Positions 14,751 to 20,696 of a stretch of DNA of 20,696 nucleotides are shown here, one piece after another. Position numbers and translations under genes: made by a program. The stretch covers positions 1-20,696 of the forward strand of contig JAUVBU010000004.1 in NCBI GenBank assembly GCA_030591065.1. Reading direction: 5' to 3'. This DNA comes from a bacterium. Lineage in GTDB: Bacteria; Patescibacteriota; Minisyncoccia; Minisyncoccales; JANBVM01. The first letter of the stretch is position 1. Every line of letters begins with the position of its first letter. Below the pieces are notes generated by a model. That model was not told where the DNA came from, made no database searches, and was given only the letters and a program-made list of their open reading frames with translations.

Positions 14751-14759
14751 ATTATATCA
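14751..14759 (-). promoter_or_regulatory. Consensus extended -10 promoter upstream of the gp47-like gene
   Basis: The minus strand reads TGATATAAT (14759 to 14751), a perfect TGnTATAAT extended -10, in the 50-nt gap between the alaS stop and the ATG at 14740. It ends 10 nt before that ATG, predicting a leader of only a few bases. No good -35 is seen, which extended -10 promoters tolerate. Confidence 0.6.
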
Positions 14760-14787
14760 AACTTTTTTTTAATTTTAAACAAGACTG

Positions 14788-16611
14788 TTATTCTAAAATT
14801 GCTCTAATTCTTCTAATACCAGCGGCAATTGATTTTTCTTTTAAGATTTTAAAGTGACCCAATTCTTCTGTATTGTTTACGTGTGGACCAGCACAAACTT
14901 CTTTTGAAAAAACATTTCCAGAGGAATCTAATATAGAATAAACGTTCACTCTTTCTGGATATTTTTCTTTAAAAAACGCCAAGGCTCCAGATTCTATTGC
15001 TTTCCTATAAAGCATTTCTTCTTTTTTTACCTTCATTCCGTCTCTTATTTTTTGATTTATCATATTCTCAATCTCTTGTTTTTGTTCTACAGTAAGCTTT
15101 TCCGGATAAGAAAAATCAAACCTTAAACGCACTGAAGTAACATCTGAGCCCATTTGCCTAACGCGAAGTCCTAATACTTCCCTTAAAGATTGATGAAGTA
15201 AGTGAGTTGCCGTATGAAGCTTTGTTGCCTCTCGTGTCGCGTTTTTTCCAACTCCGCCAAACTTTTTTTCCGCTCCAGCTCTAGAAATTTCTTGATGTTT
15301 TTTAAAAGCTTTTCTAAAGCCTTCCTCGTCAACCGTGATATCTTTTTCTTCAGCCAATTCTTTAGTTAACTCTAATGGAAAACCATAAGTATCATAAAGG
15401 TGAAAAGCATCCATATCGGAAATTTTTCCTTTTTTCGAAATTTTTTCAAATTGCCTTAGCCCTTTTTCTAGTGTTTTCTTAAATTTATCTTCTTCTTTTT
15501 TAATAATTTCTATAATTTCTAATTCTTTTTGTTTTACTTCCGGGTAACTATCAGAATATATTTCTACTACCTTTTTAGTTAAAAAAACCATAAAACCATT
15601 TTCTAGTCCAAGTAATTTTCCGTACCTGATTGACCTTCTTAAAAGTCTTCTTAGAATATATCCTTGCTCCACATTAGAAGGGAAAACTCCTTCTGCAGCT
15701 AAAAATACTATCGCTCTAATATGGTCTGCTAAAATTCGGAAGATTTTTTTATTTTCTTTATATGTTTTATTAGATATTCTTTCTAATTCTTTAATAATTG
15801 GCAAAAAGAGATCTGTTTCATAGGCTGATTTTTTCTCTTGTAATAAAGAAACTATTCGCTCAAACCCAATACCAGTATCAATATTTTTCTGGGATAAAGG
15901 ATTGTAAAGACCCTCTTCGTCTTTAATATATTCCATAAAAACTAAATTCCATATTTCTACAAAACGATTACAGTTGGGACAATTAGGACCACACTTAGCA
16001 TCCTTACATCCAAACTCTTCCCCTCTATCATAAAAAATTTCAGAACAAGGACCGCAAGGACCAGTCTTTCCGACTGGGCCCCAAAAATTATCTTTTACTC
16101 CAAACTCACTTATCTTTTCTGGTAAGATTCCATTTTTTTGCCAAATTTCTCTTGCAGTGTCGTCTTTAGGAACTCCTTTATCCCCCTTAAAAATAGTTAT
16201 GGAAAGTTTTTCTTTTTTTATCTCTAAGCAATCTACTAAAAATTCTAAAGCATACTTAATAGCTCCTTTTTTAAAATATTTTCCCTTTGAGTCTTGGCCA
16301 ATTGACCAATTTCCCAACATTTCAAAAAAGGTGTGATGAGTGTCATCCCCCACCTCTTCAATATCATCTGTTCTGAAACACTTTTGACATGAAGTTAAAT
16401 GTTTTGTTTTAAAGTCTTTTTTAGAATTTTTTTCTCCTTGTAAATATAACGTGAATTGTTGCATACCAGCAGTGGTAAACAAAACCGTTGCATCTCTTGG
16501 TAATAACGAAGAAGAGGGTATAATTTTATGCCCTTTCTTCTTAAAAAACTTTAGGAATTTTTTCTTAATTTTTTCTGAACTCATTTTTTTGGTTTTTCCG
16601 ATTTTAAACAT
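14788..16611 (-). CDS. alaS: Alanyl-tRNA synthetase, minimal form (no C-Ala domain)
   Basis: Class II synthetase that charges tRNA(Ala) and hydrolyses mischarged Ser/Gly-tRNA(Ala). The 607 residues compare with about 875 usually. The aminoacylation domain is complete (SSSLLPRDATVLFTTAGMQQF near 33-53, GPCGPCSEIFYDRGEE, RFVEIWNLVFMEY, four Cys at about 202-214). The beta-barrel linker before the editing domain is essentially missing: DxYGFPLELT at about 407 leads to the editing motif HTATH at 466-470 within 60 residues. The second editing motif CAGPH is at 573-577. The protein ends at GIRRIRAILE, so the oligomerisation/C-Ala part is absent. Met10 (16584) is an equally good start by homology. 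It follows the tpiA terminator, so it is probably separately transcribed. Confidence 0.94.
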   Translation of the reverse strand: MFKIGKTKKMSSEKIKKKFLKFFKKKGHKIIPSSSLLPRDATVLFTTAGMQQFTLYLQGEKNSKKDFKTKHLTSCQKCFRTDDIEEVGDDTHHTFFEMLGNWSIGQDSKGKYFKKGAIKYALEFLVDCLEIKKEKLSITIFKGDKGVPKDDTAREIWQKNGILPEKISEFGVKDNFWGPVGKTGPCGPCSEIFYDRGEEFGCKDAKCGPNCPNCNRFVEIWNLVFMEYIKDEEGLYNPLSQKNIDTGIGFERIVSLLQEKKSAYETDLFLPIIKELERISNKTYKENKKIFRILADHIRAIVFLAAEGVFPSNVEQGYILRRLLRRSIRYGKLLGLENGFMVFLTKKVVEIYSDSYPEVKQKELEIIEIIKKEEDKFKKTLEKGLRQFEKISKKGKISDMDAFHLYDTYGFPLELTKELAEEKDITVDEEGFRKAFKKHQEISRAGAEKKFGGVGKNATREATKLHTATHLLHQSLREVLGLRVRQMGSDVTSVRLRFDFSYPEKLTVEQKQEIENMINQKIRDGMKVKKEEMLYRKAIESGALAFFKEKYPERVNVYSILDSSGNVFSKEVCAGPHVNNTEELGHFKILKEKSIAAGIRRIRAILE

Positions 16612-16632
16612 TAATCTTTGGTTCGTTGTAAA

Positions 16633-16682
16633 ATCACCTGCGTGATGGCCTTTAATTGATTATTTTGTCCAATTTAAAGGTC
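16633..16682 (-). other. Inverted repeats in the alaS upstream region
   Basis: Two inverted repeats lie between the tpiA terminator and alaS. One is a 9-bp A/T-rich stem with one G-U pair and a bulge (16647-16655 with 16674-16682). The other is a perfect 5-bp ATCAC/GTGAT stem with a 4-nt loop (16633-16646), followed on the minus strand by TTTTA. No convincing -35/-10 pair was found here. The role is unknown: it could be a leader structure, a weak second terminator, or a binding site. Confidence 0.4.
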
Positions 16683-16689
16683 TAAGGGA

Positions 16690-16720
16690 CTAAAAATAGC
16701 TCCCGCTTAATAGGAACTAT
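16690..16720 (-). terminator. Intrinsic terminator overlapping the tpiA stop codon
   Basis: On the minus strand ATAGTTCC (16720 to 16713) pairs with GGAGCTAT (16703 to 16696), 8 bp with one G-U, followed by TTTTTAGT. The 5' arm contains the tpiA TAG stop. It separates the glycosyltransferase-galT-tpiA unit from alaS. Confidence 0.75.
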
Positions 16721-17421
16721 TTATTATAAAAAAGTTCAACTGTTTTAATAAATTCTTTTGGTTTTAAAGAAATTCCTCCAATTAATAAGCCTGAAAATTC
16801 AGATTTCTGAATATATCCTAGTGCGTTCTGAGCGTTAATACTTCCACCATATAGGGTTGGATGTTTTTTACCTAAAACTTTCTTAATTAAAAGGTTAAAT
16901 TTTTTCGCCTGAGTATAATCACAAGCTTTTCCTGTACCTATAGCCCAAGCAGGCTCATAAGCAACAAGAATTTTTCCTATTTCTTTTTTTGAAATTCCTT
17001 TAAGGTCTTTTTTTATTTGCAAAATTTCATTAATACATAAAATAGGTTTCAACCCATTTTTTAATACTAATTTGATTTTTTTATTAATACCCTCATCTGT
17101 TTCAGAAAAATACTTTCTTCTCTCAAAGTGACCTAAAATAACATATTCGCATCCTATTTTTTTAAGCATAACTGGAGATATTTCTCCAGTAAGAGCTCCT
17201 TTTTCTTGCGAAGAACAATTTTGAGCTCCAAGTCTTATTTTCCCTTTTTCCCCTTTTTGGTTTTTTTTTAAAAAGTTTAAATAAACAAAAGGAGGGCAAA
17301 TAATCACTTCTATGCCTTTATCCTTTTTAATACCCTTATTTACGGAAACAAAAAGATTTTCTGCTTCTTTGAAAGTAACTGGGTTCATTTTCCAGTTAGC
17401 AACAATAAAAGCTTTTTTCAT
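16717..17421 (-). CDS. tpiA: Triosephosphate isomerase with an unusual GHFERR active-site loop
   Basis: Interconverts dihydroxyacetone phosphate and glyceraldehyde 3-phosphate in glycolysis. The 234-residue protein has NWKMN with catalytic Lys11, His98, and the catalytic Glu156 in AYEPAWAIGTGK. It also has the phosphate loops LYGGSIN (190-196) and GLLIGGISL (211-219). The near-invariant GHSERR is GHFERR here: residue 99 is Phe, encoded by TTT (plus-strand aaa at 17125-17127), one base change from a Ser TCT codon. CIGE is CINE. The rest looks intact, so the enzyme may still work, possibly with altered loop packing. It is 4 nt after galT and has a terminator at its stop. Confidence 0.94.
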   Translation of the reverse strand: MKKAFIVANWKMNPVTFKEAENLFVSVNKGIKKDKGIEVIICPPFVYLNFLKKNQKGEKGKIRLGAQNCSSQEKGALTGEISPVMLKKIGCEYVILGHFERRKYFSETDEGINKKIKLVLKNGLKPILCINEILQIKKDLKGISKKEIGKILVAYEPAWAIGTGKACDYTQAKKFNLLIKKVLGKKHPTLYGGSINAQNALGYIQKSEFSGLLIGGISLKPKEFIKTVELFYNK

Positions 17422-17425
17422 TAAT

Positions 17426-18472
17426 TTATTTTAATTGTTTTTTTAAATATTCTGCGGCTTTCTCTGGTTCAATTGTGGAGATCTCCATCCCAGTACCAAG
17501 CTCAAAGCCTGCCAGGGTAGCTGTTTTAGGTAAAATCGTCCAATGCCAATGATAATATCCATAGTCTTTTCCATCGCAAGGAGCGGAGTGTAAGTAAAAA
17601 TTATATGCTGGATCTGATAACCCTTTATTTAAAGCTATCATAGCTGCCCTAAAAGCTTCTGCTAAATATTCCATTTTCTTGTCTCCAATTTTTTCAAAAT
17701 AAGACAAGTGTTCTTTAGGAGAAACGATAACTTGAAACGCAACCTTTGAAGCAAAAGGACAAATTACTGCAAAATATTTATTTTCAAAAACAATTCGCTC
17801 TTTTACTTTTTGCTCCCATTTATTCATTTCACAATAAATACAGTTTTTGCTTTTTTGAAAGTGTTTTTTTGCGTTAGAAAGAGCTCCGCTCAAATCAACA
17901 TCAATTAAAGGTGTAGTAATAATTTGAGAATGAGGATGTGGTTGTGAGGCTCCAGCCTCCAACCCGTGATTATAAAAAATAGAAATATGATTAACAAAAG
18001 ATTCTTTTGCTAGTTCCAAATATCTTTCTTTGTAAATATTAAAGACTTCTTTTGTTTCTTTTATTGTAAATTGGGGAAAATGTTTCTCGTGGTCTTTAGT
18101 TATAACTAATTCACAAAAACCAACTGCATCCATTTTTTGATAAAACTTACCTTCTTTTTTAACCCTTAAGGTTGACTGAGGAACTAAAGCTGGATACTTG
18201 TTCGGAATAACCATCGTGGTCCAGTTTTTAGGAATTTTACCATTATTAAGCTTAACTTTTTTACCCTTAAAATAAACTAACTTTGGTTCTTCTTGAGTTT
18301 CAATTTTACAAAAAGGACAATCCTTTTTATTCTTTTTGACTTTAACTCTTTTTTTCTCCTTAAAAGCGTCTGGTCTCTTCGCCCTTCCAGTAGCTATAAT
18401 AACCCAATCCTTAGAAACTAAGTCACATCTAAGCTCTGATGGAAATTTTTCTTTTTTATTTTTACTTTTCAT
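17426..18472 (-). CDS. galT: Galactose-1-phosphate uridylyltransferase family protein
   Basis: HIT-superfamily nucleotidyltransferase. The GalT reaction swaps UMP between UDP-glucose and galactose 1-phosphate. The 348 residues show zinc-type CxxC at 52-55, a second CxxC at 211-214, the active-site SQPHPHSQ with His179 and the expected nucleophile His181, and the C-terminal YHWHW (307-311). The start overlaps the glycosyltransferase by 11 nt. AAAGG lies a few bases upstream of the ATG, one of the few Shine-Dalgarno-like sites in the window. Context with a GT2 enzyme suggests a sugar-nucleotide supply role. Other sugar 1-phosphates are possible, since galE and galK are not nearby. Confidence 0.88.
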   Translation of the reverse strand: MKSKNKKEKFPSELRCDLVSKDWVIIATGRAKRPDAFKEKKRVKVKKNKKDCPFCKIETQEEPKLVYFKGKKVKLNNGKIPKNWTTMVIPNKYPALVPQSTLRVKKEGKFYQKMDAVGFCELVITKDHEKHFPQFTIKETKEVFNIYKERYLELAKESFVNHISIFYNHGLEAGASQPHPHSQIITTPLIDVDLSGALSNAKKHFQKSKNCIYCEMNKWEQKVKERIVFENKYFAVICPFASKVAFQVIVSPKEHLSYFEKIGDKKMEYLAEAFRAAMIALNKGLSDPAYNFYLHSAPCDGKDYGYYHWHWTILPKTATLAGFELGTGMEISTIEPEKAAEYLKKQLK

Positions 18473-19196
18473 ATAAACCTTTAATCATATTTCCCCTTAT
18501 TTTTAATAAATCCTTAGCCATTTTTATTGTACTTTTAAATCCGACCGTACTAGCTTCGTCATTCACCCAAGTTACCGGAACTTCTTTAATCTTATAGCCT
18601 GCCTTTTTAGCTATTACTAAAATTTCCGGATCAAAAGCAAAACGCTCCACAAGACATTTAGGAAAAATTTCTTGGGTTGCTTTTTCAGTCATCCCCTTAA
18701 AACCACATTGGGTGTCCCAAATACCCCAAAGACCACAAAGAACTTGAACCATTAAATTAAAAATGTCACCTACTCTTCTTCTAATCCAAGGCTGGGGAAC
18801 GGCTAATTTAGCTCCTTTTATATCTCTAGAACCAATTACTATATCATTTCCCTTCTCAAACTCTGGCCACATTAATTCTACGTGACTAATTGCTGTAGAA
18901 TTATCTGCATCAGTAAAGACCCTATAAGCACCCTTAGCTTCTAGCATCCCTTGCTTTACAACATAACCCTTACCATGATTTTCTTTATTATCAATTACTC
19001 TTAAGTTTTCGATTTCAGGCTTTAGACTGTTAGCTACTTCAGCTGTATTGTCTTTTGAGCCATCACTAACAACTAAAATTTCCCAAGTATAAGTTTGAGT
19101 TCTTAAATATTTTGCTATAGACTTTAATGTTTTTAATAACCTTTTTCCTTCATTATATGAAGGGATGATGACTGAAAGATGAATTTTTGTGTTCAT
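18462..19196 (-). CDS. GT2-family glycosyltransferase, Alg5/polyprenyl-phosphate type
   Basis: Inverting glycosyltransferase with the GT-A fold. The 244 residues begin with SVIIPSYNEGKRL (8-20) and continue with VVSDGSKDNT (42-51). They have the metal-binding DAD at 96-98 in FTDADNST, then GSRDIKGA, DTQCGFKGM (161-169) and FAFDPEILVIAKKAGYKIKEVPVTW. These last motifs are typical of dolichyl/undecaprenyl-phosphate glucosyltransferases (Alg5-like), which transfer a sugar from UDP-sugar to a lipid carrier. No transmembrane helix is evident, so it should be a peripheral cytoplasmic-face enzyme. It begins the galT-tpiA unit, with an extended -10 (TGGTAAAAT) ending 6 nt before its ATG. Exact donor and acceptor cannot be read from sequence. 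Confidence 0.88.
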   Translation of the reverse strand: MNTKIHLSVIIPSYNEGKRLLKTLKSIAKYLRTQTYTWEILVVSDGSKDNTAEVANSLKPEIENLRVIDNKENHGKGYVVKQGMLEAKGAYRVFTDADNSTAISHVELMWPEFEKGNDIVIGSRDIKGAKLAVPQPWIRRRVGDIFNLMVQVLCGLWGIWDTQCGFKGMTEKATQEIFPKCLVERFAFDPEILVIAKKAGYKIKEVPVTWVNDEASTVGFKSTIKMAKDLLKIRGNMIKGLYEK

Positions 19197-19202
19197 AATA
19201 TT

Positions 19203-19211
19203 ATTTTACCA
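19203..19211 (-). promoter_or_regulatory. Extended -10 predicted to give a leaderless glycosyltransferase mRNA
   Basis: The minus strand reads TGGTAAAAT (19211 to 19203), an extended -10 with five of six hexamer matches, then AATATT and the ATG at 19196. Its position downstream of the map terminator fits a new transcription unit. No -35 match is seen at 17 nt. Confidence 0.55.
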
Positions 19212-19249
19212 CAGTTTTTTAATAAATAAAAAATTCTTTAAAAAAATAA

Positions 19250-19283
19250 CAAATATTACAAAAGAGGCTGTTTAGCCCCTCCT
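19250..19283 (-). terminator. Intrinsic terminator after map
   Basis: On the minus strand a stem of about 9-10 bp, with several G-U pairs, is formed by 19283-19274 and 19269-19260 around an AAAC loop. It is followed by TTTTGTAATATTT. It lies about 18 nt beyond the map stop and separates adk-map from the glycosyltransferase unit. Confidence 0.75.
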
Positions 19284-19300
19284 TAATGATTCTTTTAGTA

Positions 19301-20050
19301 TTATTTTAAATCTGTTAAAACTTCGTGCCCAGATTCAGTCACTAAAATAGTATGTTCAAAATGTGCCGAAATAGAACCGTCATCAGTTTCGAACCCAAAG
19401 CCATCTTTTGCTTTCTTAATCCCCTCTCCCTCCATCGTTAACATCGGCTCAAGACAAAAACACATTCCTTCTTTAAGTTTAAAACCAGTATGGCGCTTGC
19501 CATAATTTAAAATCTGAGGTTCTTCGTGTAGTTCTTTGCCAATTCCGTGCCCACAAAGCTCTCTAATTACACCTAGACCTTGGTCTTTTGCATATCTTCC
19601 TATGGTGTTTGATAAATCACCAAAAGTGTTTCCAGGACGAACTTTTTTAATACCTCTTTTTAAGGATTTTTTTGTTACCTTTAAAAGCCTAGTTATTTCT
19701 GGTTTTATCTTTCCAACCGGAAGAGTTACGGCCATATCGCTATAAAACTTCTTATAAATAACTCCGCAATCTAAAGATATAATCTCCCCCTCTTTTAACT
19801 TTCTTTCCGACGGAACGCCATGTACAATCTCTTCGTTAACAGAGGTGCATAAGGCTGCCGGAAAACCGCCGTATCCCTTAAACGCAGGTTTTACCTTATA
19901 TTTTAAAATTAGACTCTCAGCGAGTCTATTTAGTTGGCAAGTTTTAATTCCTGGTTCTACCATCTTTTTAACTTCTTCCATTATGGTAGCTAGAATTCTA
20001 CAACTTTCCTTTATTTTTTTTATATCTTCTTTTGTTTTAATAGAAATCAT
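19301..20050 (-). CDS. map: Methionine aminopeptidase, type I
   Basis: Removes the N-terminal methionine from nascent proteins. The 249-residue protein carries the substrate histidine His77 (VNEEIVHG) and all five metal ligands: Asp94 (SLDCG), Asp105 (YSDMAV), His168 (CGHGIG), Glu201 (FCLEPM) and Glu232 (FEHTILVT). It has no N-terminal zinc-finger extension, so it is the short bacterial type Ia. It lies 28 nt after adk. In the usual cluster infA follows map directly. Here a terminator and five other genes come first. Confidence 0.96.
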   Translation of the reverse strand: MISIKTKEDIKKIKESCRILATIMEEVKKMVEPGIKTCQLNRLAESLILKYKVKPAFKGYGGFPAALCTSVNEEIVHGVPSERKLKEGEIISLDCGVIYKKFYSDMAVTLPVGKIKPEITRLLKVTKKSLKRGIKKVRPGNTFGDLSNTIGRYAKDQGLGVIRELCGHGIGKELHEEPQILNYGKRHTGFKLKEGMCFCLEPMLTMEGEGIKKAKDGFGFETDDGSISAHFEHTILVTESGHEVLTDLK

Positions 20051-20078
20051 TTCTTTCTAAAATTATTTAAAGAATATC

Positions 20079-20696
20079 TTACTTTAAGGCTTTTAAAATA
20101 TTTTTAAAAACAATAGCTGGTGTAGGAGAACCATTTATTTTTATTATCTTTATTTTCTGTTTCTCTAAAGAGCCGATTACTGGTTCGGTTCTTTTTTTAT
20201 ACTGCTCTAACCTAACTTTAATTACTTCAACTTTGTCATCCTTACGTTTTACAATCTTTGAGCCGTCAAGAGGACATTTTGTTAATTTGGCTGTTTCTTT
20301 TGAAAACAAAATTGAGTGGTGAATTAAACTACATTCACGTCGATGAAGATTTCTCCAAATTGAATCTTTAGGCTTAATTTTAATTAAAAGTAATTTAATA
20401 TTTCGAGTTCCGTATAATTTCTTTAAAAGAGGGGTAATAGTTTTAGCTTCATATAGTGTTCTAGGAGACCCACTCAAAGCAATACCTTTGCCCTCTTTAG
20501 CTAACTCTATAAGCTTTTTCTCCATAAGATGACTTACAAATGGAGGGCTCCATAACTTTCCGCTCTCTCTCAATTTTCGTTCCTCTTCAAAATAATATCT
20601 TTTCCTATTTATTATTACAAAAGAACCTTTTTTAGCTGAAGCTATCATATTTCCAACTATACGGCTTGTTTCCCAATGATAAAGACTAAGCTTCTC
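20079..20696 (-). CDS. adk: Adenylate kinase / nucleoside-monophosphate kinase, 5' end cut by window
   Basis: Catalyses phosphate exchange between ATP and AMP. The frame is open to the right edge, 16 codons beyond the first in-window Met at 20648, so the true start and the P-loop lie outside. The visible part (about 205 residues) has a HWETSR segment where the usual STGD loop lies, then YYFEEERKLRESGKLWSPPFV, the LSGSPRT segment (family FDGFPRT) with its catalytic-type Arg, HRRECSLIHH and KCPLDGSK, and a C-terminal helix. This FEEE/GKLWSP/SGSPRT/CPLDGSK pattern is the form common in Patescibacteria rather than in E. coli-type Adk. It precedes map by 28 nt, as in the secY-adk-map order. Exact NMP preference is inferred. 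Confidence 0.87.
   Translation of the reverse strand, partial: EKLSLYHWETSRIVGNMIASAKKGSFVIINRKRYYFEEERKLRESGKLWSPPFVSHLMEKKLIELAKEGKGIALSGSPRTLYEAKTITPLLKKLYGTRNIKLLLIKIKPKDSIWRNLHRRECSLIHHSILFSKETAKLTKCPLDGSKIVKRKDDKVEVIKVRLEQYKKRTEPVIGSLEKQKIKIIKINGSPTPAIVFKNILKALK

Noticed and set aside
14741..14782. TTG start adding 14 residues to the gp47-like protein
   Set aside because: A consensus extended -10 lies between this TTG and the ATG at 14740, so a transcript from it could not include the TTG.
16612..16690. T-box riboswitch upstream of alaS
   Set aside because: The region is too short and has no recognisable T-box sequence or specifier-loop arrangement.
1..20696. UGA recoding, as in some CPR lineages (Gracilibacteria, Absconditabacteria)
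   Set aside because: All family-recognisable proteins are full length with the standard code, and no in-frame UGA interrupts a conserved region.
1..20696. tRNA, rRNA, CRISPR or insertion-sequence elements
   Set aside because: No intergenic gap exceeds about 145 nt. None contains a cloverleaf, a spaced repeat array, or terminal inverted repeats with a transposase.

Overview
This is an A+T-rich bacterial chromosome segment. It is almost fully coding and nearly all genes lie on the minus strand, so transcription runs from high to low coordinates. The gene content and unusual protein forms point to a reduced-genome member of the Candidate Phyla Radiation (Patescibacteria), most likely Parcubacteria-like. 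Supporting features are the CPR-style nucleoside-monophosphate kinase, a PEGA-domain membrane protein, a membrane-anchored 'baseplate J/gp47-like' protein, an alanyl-tRNA synthetase that stops just after its editing core, a prolyl-tRNA synthetase without its editing insertion, and an RNA polymerase alpha subunit without a C-terminal domain. All ORFs read cleanly with the standard bacterial code. I see no tRNA or rRNA gene, CRISPR array, insertion sequence or prophage.

Right part (20696 down to about 9064): the end of the classic secY-adk-map-infA-rpmJ-rpsM-rpsK-rpsD-rpoA-rplQ-rplM-rpsI supercluster, read right to left. It starts with adk (5' end outside the window) and map. It is then interrupted by five genes: a GT2 glycosyltransferase, galT, tpiA, alaS and the gp47-like envelope protein. 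The interruption has its own signals: a terminator after map, a promoter-like element at the glycosyltransferase start, a terminator after tpiA, and a consensus extended -10 before the gp47-like gene. A good promoter then restarts transcription at infA, and the ribosomal/rpoA genes run to a strong terminator after rpsI.

Middle (7731-9011): the only plus-strand gene, encoding a membrane-anchored PEGA-domain protein. It converges on rpsI and diverges from a second mreB.

Left part (7588 down to 1): a co-directional run of mreB-like paralogue, holB-like delta', frr, rseP-like site-2 protease, proS, mreB, gatC and gatA (3' end outside the window). It combines cell-shape cytoskeleton, translation and DNA-replication genes. 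Two different MreB proteins bracket the cluster: one has the N-terminal membrane-binding-type segment and the other lacks it.

No clearly novel multi-gene system is visible. The most interesting recurring signal is at gene starts. Several genes have a -10-like hexamer ending 6-7 nt before the start codon, which predicts leaderless mRNAs. This sits together with an RNA polymerase alpha lacking its C-terminal domain and a general scarcity of Shine-Dalgarno motifs. Other points worth a second look are a Phe in place of the conserved active-site-loop Ser in triosephosphate isomerase, the minimised tRNA synthetases, and the carbohydrate/alaS cassette inside the ribosomal supercluster.
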